This document shows positions 1 through 10,702 of a stretch of 64,000 nucleotides of DNA, in pieces (position 1 is the stretch's first letter; each line of letters opens with the position of its first letter). A program made the translations under genes and the position numbers. The notes beneath the pieces were generated by a model. That model made no database searches and had not been told where the DNA came from. It saw only the letters and a program-made list of their open reading frames with translations. Source of the DNA: Solanum dulcamara (taxonomy: Eukaryota > Streptophyta > Magnoliopsida > Solanales > Solanaceae); NCBI RefSeq assembly GCF_947179165.1, contig NC_077245.1, positions 36,573,286-36,637,285 of the forward strand. Reading direction: 5' to 3'.

Positions 1-133
1 AAGAGACGACGAGGGGAATGCATTAGGAGTAATCTGTAAGAGGTATGTAAAGCTAACTGTTCCTTCTTTTGGCATGTCTTTGGCATAAGTATGTAGATTA
101 TTCTTTCTCTTGTCATGTTTTGAAATACGTATA
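1..133 (+). repeat. left part of a split LTR (LARD-like copy 2)
   Basis: This stretch continues at 10703 once element A and its target duplication are removed. The spliced sequence reads as the inner part of a plus-strand LTR that ends in GTCATGACA at 11840 and is followed by a primer site. It contains no coding sequence. The true left end of the LTR lies outside the window. Words such as TTTGGCAT and AAGTATGTAGAT recur just after the insertion point, so this part of the LTR probably carries a local duplication. Assignment to the same LTR rests on position and similarity, not on a full alignment. Confidence 0.6.
129..133. other. target site duplication of element A, left copy (GTATA)
   Basis: GTATA sits directly before the TG of the left LTR at 134 and is repeated exactly at 10698-10702 directly after the CA of the right LTR. 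A 5-bp duplication is the normal signature of Ty3/gypsy integration. Confidence 0.9.
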
Positions 134-785
134 TGTCACGACCCAACCCCGTAGGCCGCAACTGGGGTCCGACCTAGACCCTCTTATGCGTATTTATCAA
201 CTACACTTAAGTTGAACCGTGTGTGATGTGATACTATATACAAAAGCCCCAATAGTTTAAAACTTTTTTTTATGTACATGTAGCCTCTTTCATTTGTATC
301 ATATCATGAAAGGGCACGTGAGCCGACAAGGCTGCTATAACAAAGACATTCACAACATATCGGATAGGCAACATCGAAACTAATTCACAAACAACCCACG
401 TAAACATATGTCTACAGACCTCTAAGAATAGTAACAACAACATATGGCGGGACAAGACCCCCGCCGTACCACTGAATGTACAAATATATACATTAAGTGA
501 CCAGCATCAAAATTTAGGCTCTAGAACAGTGAAGCACTTCCGACATAGCTGAGAGGAACTCCTAGGGTGATGGATCTCCAGAATAAACATCTGTACCTAC
601 GGGCATGAAACGCAGCCCCCCGAGAAAAGAGGGGTCAGTACGATATATGTACTGAGTATGTAAAGCATAACACATCATAACTGAGATCATAACTGAAATA
701 GGGATGCAGGGGACAAGTATAATAACTAAATAAATTACTGTACCTGCACCTTAGGACACATAAATCATACACATCATCATATGCT

Positions 786-1320
786 GTGCCCGGCCCTCTA
801 GTGAACTCGGTGTTATAATCACTTCTTCATAATCACATATCATCATATCATAATGCATTTCATTTCATCATATCATCGTATACGGTATCATACCATCGTA
901 TACGGTATCATCTTATCATGTATATCATCGTATCACACCCGGTTCACTGCGGGGCTCAGGGTCACAATATATTGTTTTAATCTCATATGCATGCCTACAT
1001 AAAGTATCCAGCCCTTTAGTGAGGGACTCGGTGAATGGAGTGGTGTACGTCTATAGCGTACCATCATAATATACATATATACCCGGCCCTCTAAGGAGGG
1101 ACTAAGTGTTCTTTCCTTATTTCACCACATATACTATCATATTACAGCAGGCCCGGGACTCGGTGAATAATCGTATCGTCATAACATATAACATATATCA
1201 CACCTCACGTACAGCATCGTCTCCTCGTGCGTGGAACTATACACATCCGGCCCGGGACGCGGTGAAAGAAGTAGTAACACTGTGCACGATAACAAATCCC
1301 GGCCCATCGTGGGACTCGAG
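786..1320 (-). repeat. CCGGCCC...GACTCGGTGA subrepeat cluster in LTR of A
   Basis: About seven degenerate copies of a short word, read on plus as CCGGCCCTCTAGTGAGGGAC then TCGGTGA, begin near 785, 937, 1008, 1081, 1148, 1247 and 1299. Several copies contain CCCTC-TAGT-GAGGG, which can pair as a small hairpin. Spacing is irregular at 50-150 bp, so this is not a clean tandem array. Just before it, TATCATCGTATACGGTATCA is nearly duplicated around 870-915. Confidence 0.7.
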
Positions 1321-3011
1321 GAAGGATGGGTTACAGTATGTACGAGTAGAGTAGTAAGAAACCATATGCAACTAAGTCATTATCTAAGACTCGATGAAAC
1401 AGTCAAGTGAACCGTCACCTGAAGACTGGGGGAGTAATTATCCGAGGTATCCCTTTAGATGTCATTAGGGCTTACATCAGTTGGGGCTTCAGGGATCACA
1501 AACATGCATCAAAATAATGCCACATAATTCATGCAATCAGAAATATAGTCTATGCAATCAGAAACACAATTTATCTAGTTAAAGACTCAACTCATGCAAT
1601 CAACGACATTTATCATTTCAGAGCCTCTAAAAAGAGGAGCTGGTACCTCTACTTTCTATTCATTATATAGCAGGCTCGAGAATAGTAGTTTGACTACTTT
1701 CAGACTCTTAATGTTCAGGGGTGACTACAAGTCACGAGTTACAATCAGAGCTCATAAATGGAATTACCTCTAAACCTATATCATATACCATTTAACTTAA
1801 AATTAAGCCATTCCAAAGGAAAAAAAGAAATAGGCTTTACATGTACTAGTTTTCATTACATAAAAGACTTAAGGGCAACCACTCAGCTATTGCAGGAGTT
1901 CTAACATCAAGAAGTAAATAAGAGTTTCGACTTATATGCAGGGCTTTATGAATGAATTGAATCCCACATATCATATACATATCATTTATAACTTACATGT
2001 AAGACATGCCAAAAGAAAAGAAAGATAGTTCTACATACTAATTCCAAAAACATGCCAAAAGAAAGCTTCACATACCTTGTATGGACTTCTCTTAATCACG
2101 TCCACATCGTTGTCCTTGAAACCTATTTAACATAGAAGTAATGCAAGTATTAACAACCTTAGACTTTTCAGCAACTTTGACTACCCACGAGTATTCATAA
2201 CATTCATCCCTTCGCTCGCCTTCTCGACTAGTTCCTTAACTAGTTAGGATGTTAACGAAAATCGGGCAGCACCTCTCCTATAATGTGCCCTATCCGAAAT
2301 CCCAACCATGTCCTTAGAACCTGCATCCAACCAACAATGCAACCAGCAGCCCATACATATACATATTATGACAAAATTACTCAATATGAACCCCCAATAA
2401 TTCACTCGAAACTAAGATACCAAAACTAGAGTTTTTAATCTTTCTTTTGCGAATTCTTTAATTGCAAAGCCTGTGGCTGCAACCAGCAGCTCCCACACCT
2501 CATTTAGATAACTTTTAGACCCTGCAACACGCCACAACACAACCAGCAGCAGCCCCTTCACGTACAACACTTTATTTCGACAACAACTTAACTATAGCGA
2601 TTCTAAATTCGTTAATTTCGAACGCTGAACTTTTCAAACCTTTTACCCAACTTCCAGCAGCTCCTAAGGTGTGTAATACACCATAATTTAACATCATAAA
2701 CTTCAAATTAGAGGGTAAGAACTTACCTTTCCCGAAATTGGCTAGAACTCGCCAAAATCGTGCCTCGGAAATATTTTCAGCATGCTGTAACGTCGTGGCA
2801 GCTTGCTGTCCGTTTTTTTCTGCATCAAATCCTAATTTTGTACTAATAATACTTCCATATCATCGTAGTATACGCTAATTAATTAATTTACGGAAGAAAG
2901 TTGAGAAACTCACCTTTAATCTTCAAGAACCAAAGTTGCCTCTCTTTTCTCTCTTCTCACGTTTGTTTTCTGTTTGTTTTGCTGCAGTTTGAAGACCAAA
3001 ACTGAAGTATA

Positions 3012-3220
3012 TCCCTAATATACATACATATATGTGGTCCCAAGGGGTGACACGTGTCATCCCCTAAGGATGACACGTGTCAAGCCATGATTGGCCACCG
3101 TGTCATGCTGCCAATTAGGGGCTGCCACGTGGCAGCGGGGTCCACCTCCCCCAAGCAGCTGCATCACCTACTTGACCCTAAGTAGGTGCATCACCTGCTT
3201 GCTTGAGGTGCTGCCACGTG
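3012..3220 (-). promoter_or_regulatory. putative U3 promoter with four CACGTG boxes (3' LTR of A)
   Basis: Four CACGTG cores lie at 3051-3056, 3074-3079, 3127-3132 and 3215-3220. Two are in the palindrome GACACGTGTC (3049-3058, 3072-3081) and one is in the 16-bp perfect palindrome GCTGCCACGTGGCAGC (3121-3136). A TATA-like run, TATATGTATGTATAT on minus, lies at about 3016-3033, downstream of the boxes in element orientation. CACGTG is the core of plant G-box/ABRE sites bound by bZIP and bHLH factors. The position, about 360-530 bp into the LTR, suits U3. Promoter activity itself is inferred. Confidence 0.5.
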
Positions 3221-3580
3221 TCGCTCCTCCATTGGTTGCCATGCGTCGTCTTTTTCCCTTCCTCGCGGGTTCGTAATTTCGTCTCACTTTAAGAGCCTAT
3301 GTAATCCGTACTATGTAAGCTTGATATATCCTTAAGCAACTTAAGTGTATAAGACTCTTAACTTAGTGTCTTACGTAGGCAAATAGAGTCCTACGACTCA
3401 TTTCTTAGCCTCCAACTCTTTCCGTATTCTTATGACCCTATCTCCAACCTCCCTTCTCGCGAGGTATCACAATCTTCTTTCCTTAGAGTTGTTTGATAGT
3501 GTCATAGCTTATCCGGCTCACATGATAGTGTCTAAGGAACTTAAGAAGACGTTCCGAGCTCAAGAGTGCGGGGTGTAACA

Positions 3581-3594
3581 TCCTTCCCCCCTTT
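3581..3594 (-). other. polypurine tract of element A
   Basis: On the minus strand AAAGGGGGGAAGGA lies directly before the 3' LTR. This all-purine run is the expected primer for plus-strand DNA synthesis and fixes the orientation of element A. Confidence 0.85.
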
Positions 3595-3689
3595 AGAACA
3601 TTCGTCCCCGAATGTTGAATAAAACTTTCCTTAAGACTTTATACGGATCATAAGGAGATTCCTTTCTACTGGAATGGCATACATTTTCG

Positions 3690-4560
3690 CCCAAGTAATT
3701 AATATACGAGTTCCAAGACTGGGCTATCCGTAGACATCGGGAATAGGTATGGACACTTGTGTTTCATGTCCTTTTCAACCTCCCAGTTTATGTCTTCACG
3801 ATTCTTATTCCGCCATAGTACCTTGACGGAAGTTATGTCCTTAGTTCGCAACCCGTTTACTCTACTGATCCCGGATGGAGATAGGTTGCCCCTCGTAGGA
3901 TAACTCCCTGTTATGTGGACCTCCTCCACGAGAAATATTCTGGGAGCGTCGTTCCCATTCTTACGGAGCATTGATCTGTGAAAACTTAATGTATTGTTTC
4001 AAATCGGACGGTAGGTCCTACTCATAGGGAGCTTTATCTATTCTAAAAATGCTCTGCGAAGGATCAATGTATCCCCTTCTTGCTGACTTTAGGCTGCTAA
4101 TCGATATCTTGTTCCGGAATAAGCTTTACTTCATCAATAATTTAGTGGGTCACATCTGGGCCTGTCCCTTAATCGAAGGGCAAAATGTCATACTAAGATT
4201 CATCTGGGTTCCTCAATCCCTTTCGAAATAATTTCCAGCAGTTAGCTGTAAATTGAACTTTTCTATCTAAGATAATAGATGTGGGGACTCCGTGAAATCT
4301 TATTGTTTCCCCACTATGTCATTTCGCAGAACCCTCAGCTGAATATGACTTTCTAACTGGAGGGGAATAGGTTGATTCTGTCAGCCCATCTACCATAGCC
4401 CGTATGAACTCCCAGTTCCTTAGAATGCGAGGTCAGCTCGTACTATAATACATATTAACTGCTTTCCACCTCTGAGTCGGGGTTTTCATTCCCTGAGATA
4501 GGCTATCAGACTGCTGATGCTTCTTTTAACTTAAGCTATTGTACAACTCCTCTTAATCCA
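3690..4560 (-). pseudogene. decayed integrase / chromodomain tail of element A
   Basis: The only pol remnant of element A. The minus frame 3699-3971 (90 codons) ends in the family-typical tail LRTKDITSVKVLWRN, then WEVEKDMKHKCPYLFP, which matches the chromodomain-like end of Del/Tekay integrases. Further upstream in element terms, 4268-4305 encodes a piece like the integrase core word HGVPxSII, and 4380-4435 resembles the stretch around the first catalytic Asp and the VDRMTKS word. Stops and shifts separate the pieces. No protease, RT or RNase H was found upstream, so this is a relic of an autonomous ancestor and not an expressed gene. Confidence 0.7.
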
Positions 4561-7235
4561 ACTTGTAATACCTTAGGTATGCTATCTTTCTCTTTTACTC
4601 AGATCTTTTTTCCAGTTTTCTTACCATACATCATATTGTAATCCTTACATAAACGTGTGTACGGACATAGAGCAGTCCAAAAAATTCCTTAGAGTTGCTA
4701 TACTAGTGGCTTACCTCCTTTAGTCGAGGTCAAGGCTCCACTTTGGCTCTTGTCCTTAATACTGATTATATCTGAATAGTTCTGCCTCGAACCATCTTAC
4801 ACTTTTTCTGAATAGATTCTAAATATGGCAATCACATTGTTATTACTTACTTTCTTTTATCGAGTAATCATTTGACCTCGCTCTTAGTATGCCAATATTC
4901 ATAAGTTGCACAACTATTTTTGTGCCATTTTCATGAGGTGCGTTGTATTTCAGTCATAATATTTTTCTGCTCTTGGCGTACTCTGTTCTATATGTGTCGT
5001 TGCACTAACCCGCTTTTATAATCTCTTTTTGTCATACTTGTTTTGTTCTCTTTCTCACTTCTCAGGGGGTCACCCATCCCAGTGCTACTCTCATTTGAGC
5101 ACGCTTAACTTCAGAGTTTTGACGGAATCCGGTGCATCAGTTTGGGTATGATCACGTCCATCTCTTATGGGGTCTCGTTTGACGTTTAAGCGTCCCCATT
5201 TACATGCGATAGCATCAATTGATTTTCTTTTACGCTTGTACTTCTTTTGTCCACTTCCCCCCTTTTAGGGTGTACCTATGTCATTCTCCGTATATCTTCA
5301 GCTATTTACACGCGAATAATTCTATTCCAATATATTTAATGGGTTGCACCATATCTACATCTTCTGTTAAATCATCCCCACGTTAGGTTGCCTTTCTAGG
5401 AAACCCTAGCACAATCGTAGGGTGCGGTAATATATGGAATATCTCGAATCGAATCTCATCTAATGATTGATACTCGAGTAGTATCCGTAATGTAGTAGTT
5501 CACTCAAAGACATATTCCATTCATCCCAATCAGTAATAAGCGAGGGCTCATAATTGGTGCACATTCCCCACTCAAGTGTACTTATACTTTAATGACTCAT
5601 GTTTCGAGCTTCATCATTATACTAACTTTATTCCAGTGGATACCACTAATCATTACAGTGGAGTCACGTGTACACCATACTTCTTTGCGCCTCCTGAGCT
5701 TGCACCTTTGTCGTGTGCCTAAGGCTCATTTCTAATCCTGCTTAAAACCACATCAACTTCGTGGTAGTAGGGGCCTTATCTTATTACTTTTTCATCGTAC
5801 TATACCTCCAGTTCGTAACTGTCTATGTCTCTTTTTGTTCGATACCTATACTTAATTAATCGCATCTATCTTGAGTGCCTCTATTAGAACTTCTGTATTA
5901 TTCCTTCAACTCATTTCCATTTTTGGTTGGGCGTAAGGAATTCCATATTACTCTTTATTTCCTTGCACTAGCCATCCTTTTCGTCATCATATAACCTTTA
6001 TTCTAAACTTTCCTTATGGAACTTGATAAATCTTCCTTATTTGTTCCATAGCTTGCTTTTCCATTCCACACCTATCTTTACATTCCATTTACATGGACCA
6101 CATCACACCTTCTAGTTAATTCCTTACTAAGTTTTGCTTATTCTAATAATGGTTTTTGCTATGTTCACCTGGTACCTTGTTCGCATTCAGACCAATAGTA
6201 TAATACCGCTTGACTTTCTTCACGATTCTTACTATGGGTTACTTACCCTTCTTAGCTAGTCTTGTCCTTAATGTCTCACAAGCTATCTTATTAACACTTC
6301 ATATCCATCACAATTCTTTTCCCTTTGTACTCTTGTCTTACTCTTGTCTTAACCATACTGTTACTTCCTTCAACTATCACTTGTCATAGTTTATCCCTAT
6401 ATCAATTCAGGAAATGCCTTACTATCTCGTTTTATCCCGATCTATCATTCCTCTCTGAGTCATTTTCTTTGGCTTATAGGTCCTTTCTAACTTATTCTAC
6501 TATTCCAGTATCGTCCTCCTAGTTTCTATTGCCATTAACTCAGCAATTAACTTATTTCTCGAGGTCAGCCATACTTGTTTAGTCAAATCTCATCATTGTT
6601 GCGAGGACAACCTTTTAAGACATACTGTAGCCCTGTATCTCATTCTCCTCTTATTTCTAGGAAAATTTGGGCAGAGTTTCCTCTGTATTTCTTACTATCT
6701 CAACACCTGCACGCAGAAAATACCAACAATGCCTCATAGGTCACACATATATACATTCATATTGTATAACATCTCAGCCACACATGGCACACATATATAG
6801 TCATATCACCTCACATCGCAGCTACACAGGGTGCCCACAATTAATAATATGGAAATGAACTTACCTGTTATGTCCACTCGAGCTACACCGGTTATACTTT
6901 CCAGTTTACCTTTCCTTTCACTTTTCAATAGTATCTATCAATCGCATTTCAATACCTTATCTGACATAGGTCCTTCGTGCCTTTGCTTACCTGTGTGCTT
7001 CATAACATCTAATATCGTCAGTTACTTCCTTCTACCGGCGTTGTCTTCCTGCTAAAATCGTAGGTTAGTATGAGGAATTTCATTTCCTATAGCTCGGCAC
7101 TATCGCACGATCTTAGATATGAAAGAAAGTAACATCTTAAATGTCCTGTAGCCTCCTGTCTATAGATGTGGTGCACAACACACCGATAAACAAGACTCTA
7201 CTAGACACGGTCTGTAGACATTCCAAGGACGAACT
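4561..7235 (-). other. non-coding internal domain of element A
   Basis: About 2.7 kb between the integrase relic and the primer site with no credible reading frame on either strand. The part next to the primer site (about 5900-7235) is similar to the interior of the plus-strand relative at 11857-12815. For example, both have the words around ATCTTAGAT-CGTGC-ATAG, GGTATTT-CTG-GTACAGG and GTGATGGATATGAA in the same order. Conservation of non-coding leader between two copies is what a LARD lineage would show. The segment also contains the 5S rRNA-derived stretch at 5056-5164. Confidence 0.6.
5056..5164 (-). pseudogene. 5S rRNA-derived sequence inside element A
   Basis: Read on the minus strand, this 109-bp stretch follows plant 5S rRNA from just inside its 5' end to about nucleotide 104: GTGATCATACC, then ATGCACCGGAT, GAAGTTAAGCGTGCT, GAGAGTAGCACTGGGATGGG and TGACC. 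Against the plant consensus as I remember it, I count roughly 20 differences in 104 positions (about 81% identity), mostly C-to-T and G-to-A changes. The internal promoter words (A box AAGTTAAGCGTGC, C box GGATGGGTGACC) survive. The last 15 or so nucleotides and a clean T-run terminator do not. It lies in the same orientation as the element transcript. It is not a working rRNA gene. It could be a captured 5S copy or a 5S-derived SINE head. Confidence 0.82.
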
Positions 7236-7247
7236 GCTCTGATACCA
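7236..7247 (-). other. primer binding site of element A (initiator Met tRNA)
   Basis: The minus strand reads TGGTATCAGAGC, complementary to the 3' end of plant initiator methionine tRNA, four bases after the 5' LTR end at 7252. It is a perfect match, as expected for a young and recently mobile element. Confidence 0.92.
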
Positions 7248-7251
7248 CTTC

Positions 7252-10200
7252 TGTCAAGACCCAACCCCGTAGGCCGCAACTGGGGTCCGACCTGGACCCT
7301 CTTATGCGTATTTATCAACTACACTTAAGTTGAACCGTGTGTGATGTGATACTATATACAAAAGCCCCAATAGTTTAAAACTTTTTTTATGTACATGTAG
7401 CCTCTTTCATTTGTATCATATCATGAAAGGGCACGTGAGCCGACAAGGCTGCTATAACAAAGACATTCACAACATATCGGATAGGCAACATCGAAACTAA
7501 TTCACAAACAACCCACATAAACATATGTCTACAGACCTCTAAGAATAGTAACAACAACATATGGCGGGACAAGACCCCCGCCGTACCACTGAATGTACAA
7601 ATATATACATTAAGTGACCAGCATCAAAATTTAGGCTCTAGAACAGTGAAGCACTTCCGACACAGCTGAGAGGAACTCCTAGGCTGATGGATCTCCAGAA
7701 TAAACATCTGTACCTACGGGCATGAAACGCAGCCCCCCGAGAAAAGGGGGGTCAGTACGATATATGTACTGAGTATGTAAAGCATAACACATCGTAACTG
7801 AGATCATAACTGAAATAGGCATGCAGGAGACAAGTATAATAACTAAATAAATTACTGTACCTGCACCTTAGGACACATAAATCATACACATCATCATATG
7901 CTGTGCCCGGCCCTCTAGTGAACTCGGTGTTATAATCACTTCTTCATAATCACATATCATCATATCATAATGCATTTCATTTCATCATATCATCGTATAC
8001 GGTATCATACCATCGTATACGGTATCATCTTATCATGTATATCATCGTATCACACCAGGTTCACTGCGGGGCTCAGGGTCACAATATATTGTTTTAATCT
8101 CATATGCATGCCTACATAAAGTATCTAGCCCTTTAGTGAGGGACTCGGTGAATGGAGTGGTGTACGTCTATAGCGTACCATCATAATATACATATATACC
8201 CGGCCCTCTAAGGAGGGACTAAGTGTTCTTTCCTTATTTCACCACATATACTATCATATTACAGCAGGCCCGGGACTCGGTGAATAATCGTATCGTTATA
8301 ACATATAACATATATCACACCTCACGTACGGCATCGTCTTCTCGTGCGTGGAACTATACACATCCGGCCCGGGATGCGGTGAAAGAAGTAGTAACACTGT
8401 GCACGATAACATATCCCAGCCCATCGTGGGACTCGAGGAAGGATGGGTTACAGTATGTACGAGTAGAGTAGTGAGAAACCATATGCAACTAAGTCATTAT
8501 CTAAGACTCGATGAAACAGTCAAGTGAACCGTCACCTGAAGACTGGGGGAGTAATTATCCGAGGTATCCCTTTAGATGTCATTAGGGCTTACATCAGTTG
8601 GGGCTTCAGGGATCACAAACATGCATCAAAATAATGCCACATAATTCATGCAATCAGAAATATAGTCTATGCAATCAGAAACACAATTTATCTAGTTAAA
8701 GACTCAACTCATGCAATCAACGACATTTATCATTTCAGAGCCTCTAAAAAGAGGAGCTGGTACCTCTACTTTCTATTCATTATATAGCAGGCTCGAGAAT
8801 AGTAGTTTGACTACTTTCAGACTCTTAATGTTCAGGGGTGACTACAAGTCACGAGTTACAATCAGAGCTCATAAATGGAATTACCTCTAAACCTATATCA
8901 TATACCATTTAACTTAAAATTAAGCCATTCCAAAGGAAAAAAAGAAATAGGCTTTACATGTACTAGTTTTCATTACATAAAAGACTTAAGGGCAACCACT
9001 CAGCTATTGCAGGAGTTCTAACATCAAGAAGTAAATAAGAGTTTCGACTTATATGCAGGGCTTTATGAATGAATTGAATCCCACATATCATATACATATC
9101 ATTTATAACTTACATCTAAGACATGCCAAAAGAAAAGAAAGATAGTTCTACATACTAATTCCAAAAACATGCCAAAAGAAAGCTTCACATACCTTGTATG
9201 GACTTATCTTAATCACGTCCACATCGTTGTCCTTGAAACCTATTTAACATAGAAGTAATGCAAGTATTAACAACCTTAGACTTTTCAGAAACTTTGACTA
9301 CCCACGAGTATTCATAACATTCATCCCTTCGCTCGCCTTCTCGACTAGTTCCTTAACTAGTTAGGATGTTAACGAAAATCGGGCAGCACCTCCCCTATAA
9401 TGTGCCCTATCCGAAATCCCAACCATGTCCTTAGAACCTGCATCCAAACAAAAATGCAACCAGCAGCCCATACATATACATATTATGACAAAATTACTCA
9501 ATATGAACCCCCAATAATTCACTCGAAACTAAGATACCAAAACTAGAGTTTTTAATCTTTCTTTCGTGAATTCTTTAATTGAAAAGCCTGTGGCTGCAAC
9601 CAGCAGATCCCACACCTCATTTAGATAACTTTTAGACCCTGCAACACGCCACAACACAACCAGCAGCAGCCCCTACACGTACAATACTTTATTTCGACAA
9701 CAACTTAACTATAGCGATTCTAAATTCGTTAATTTCGAACGCTGAACTTTTCAAACCTTTTACCCAACTTCCAGCATCTCCTAAGGTGTGTAATACACCA
9801 TAATTTAACATCATAAACTTCAAATTAGAGGGTAAGAACTTACCTTTCCCGAAATTGGCTAGAACTCGCCAAAATCGTGCCTCGGAAATATTTTCAGCAT
9901 GCTGTAACGTCGTGGCAGCTTGCTGTCCGTTTTTTGCTGCATCAAATCCTAATTTTGTACTACTAATACTTCCATATCATCGTAGTATACGCTAATTAAT
10001 TAATTTACGGAAGAAAGTTGAGAAACTCACCTTTAATCTTAAAGAACCAAAGCTGCCTCTCTTTTCTCTCTTCTCACGTTTGTTTTCTGTTTGTTTTGCT
10101 GCAGTTTGAAGACCAAAACTGAAGTATATCCCTAATATACATACATATATGTGGTCCCAAGGGGTGACACGTGTCATCCCCTAAGGATGACACGTGTCAA

Positions 10201-10697
10201 GCCATGATTGGCCACCGTGTCATGCTGCCAATTAGGGGCTGCCACGTGGCAGCGGGGTCCACCTCCCCCAAGCAGCTGCATCACCTACTTGACCCTAAGT
10301 AGGTGCATCACCTGCTTGCTTGAGGTGCTGCCACGTGTCGCTCCTCCATTGGTTGCCATGCGTCGTCTTTTTCCCTTCCTCGCGGGTTCGTAATTTCGTC
10401 TCACTTTAAGAGCCTATGTAATCCGTACTATGTAAGCTTGATATATCCTTAAGCAACTTAAGTGTATAAGACTCTTAACTTAGTGTCTTACGTAGGCAAA
10501 TAGAGTCCTACGACTCATTTCTTAGCCTCCAACTCTTTCCAGATTCTTATGACCCTATCTCCAACCTCCCTTCTCGCGAGGTATCACAATCTTCTTTCCT
10601 TAGAGTTGTTTGATAGTGTCATAGCTTATCCGGCTCACATGATAGTGTCTAAGGAACTTAAGAAGACGTTCCGAGCTCAAGAGTGTGGGGTGTAACA
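7252..10697 (-). repeat. 5' LTR of element A
   Basis: 3446 bp, paired with 134-3580 and differing by about 38 substitutions and a T-run length change near 7387. In element orientation it is the promoter-bearing copy, followed by the primer site. The CCGGCCC subrepeats recur at about 7904-8438. Confidence 0.92.
10129..10337 (-). promoter_or_regulatory. putative U3 promoter with four CACGTG boxes (5' LTR of A)
   Basis: The same four CACGTG cores as in the other LTR lie at 10168-10173, 10191-10196, 10243-10248 and 10332-10337, with the TATA-like run at about 10133-10150. All four palindromes are unchanged between the LTRs. Because this is the upstream LTR, it would drive the genomic transcript if the site is active. 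Confidence 0.5.
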
Positions 10698-10702
10698 GTA
10701 TA
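10698..10702. other. target site duplication of element A, right copy (GTATA)
   Basis: An exact match to 129-133, directly after the terminal CA of the right LTR at 10697. Confidence 0.9.

Larger units (their letters stand above)
134..3580 (-). repeat. 3' LTR of element A
   Basis: On the minus strand the LTR runs from TGTTACACCCC (at 3580) to GGGTCGTGACA (at 134). It is 3447 bp and matches 7252-10697 almost base for base. It holds a putative U3 promoter region near 3012-3220 and a set of CCGGCCC-type subrepeats near 786-1320. Short open frames inside it (for example 270-455) recur in the other LTR only because the LTRs are near-identical. They resemble no retroelement protein. The sequence shows no gene. 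Confidence 0.92.
134..10697 (-). mobile_element. element A: LARD-like non-autonomous Ty3/gypsy retrotransposon
   Basis: A complete 10.56 kb insertion on the minus strand. It has two 3.45 kb LTRs (134-3580 and 7252-10697) with TG/CA ends on the plus strand, a perfect GTATA target duplication, a primer site beside the right LTR and a polypurine tract beside the left LTR. The 3.67 kb internal domain has no gag, protease or RT that I can read. It keeps only a decayed integrase/chromodomain tail at its 3' end and a 5S rRNA-derived stretch. Long LTRs, intact priming signals and a non-coding interior fit the LARD class, which must use proteins of related autonomous elements. By eye I counted about 38 substitutions over 3.44 kb between the LTRs (about 1.1%), so this is the youngest datable element here. 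It landed in the LTR of a relative in the opposite orientation. Confidence 0.88.

Noticed and set aside
270..455. 61-codon minus frame repeated at 7387-7572
   Set aside because: It lies in the two near-identical LTRs of element A. Its persistence follows from LTR identity, and it resembles no protein.
1106..1354. 82-codon plus frame repeated at 8223-8471
   Set aside because: It spans the CCGGCCC subrepeats in the LTR and is antisense to the element. No protein similarity.
3091..3276. 61-codon plus frame repeated at 10208-10393
   Set aside because: Antisense to the element and overlapping the G-box region. Conserved only as part of the LTR pair.
5056..5164. A functional 5S rRNA gene
   Set aside because: About 20% divergence from the consensus, missing 3' end, no clean T-run terminator and no tandem 5S array.
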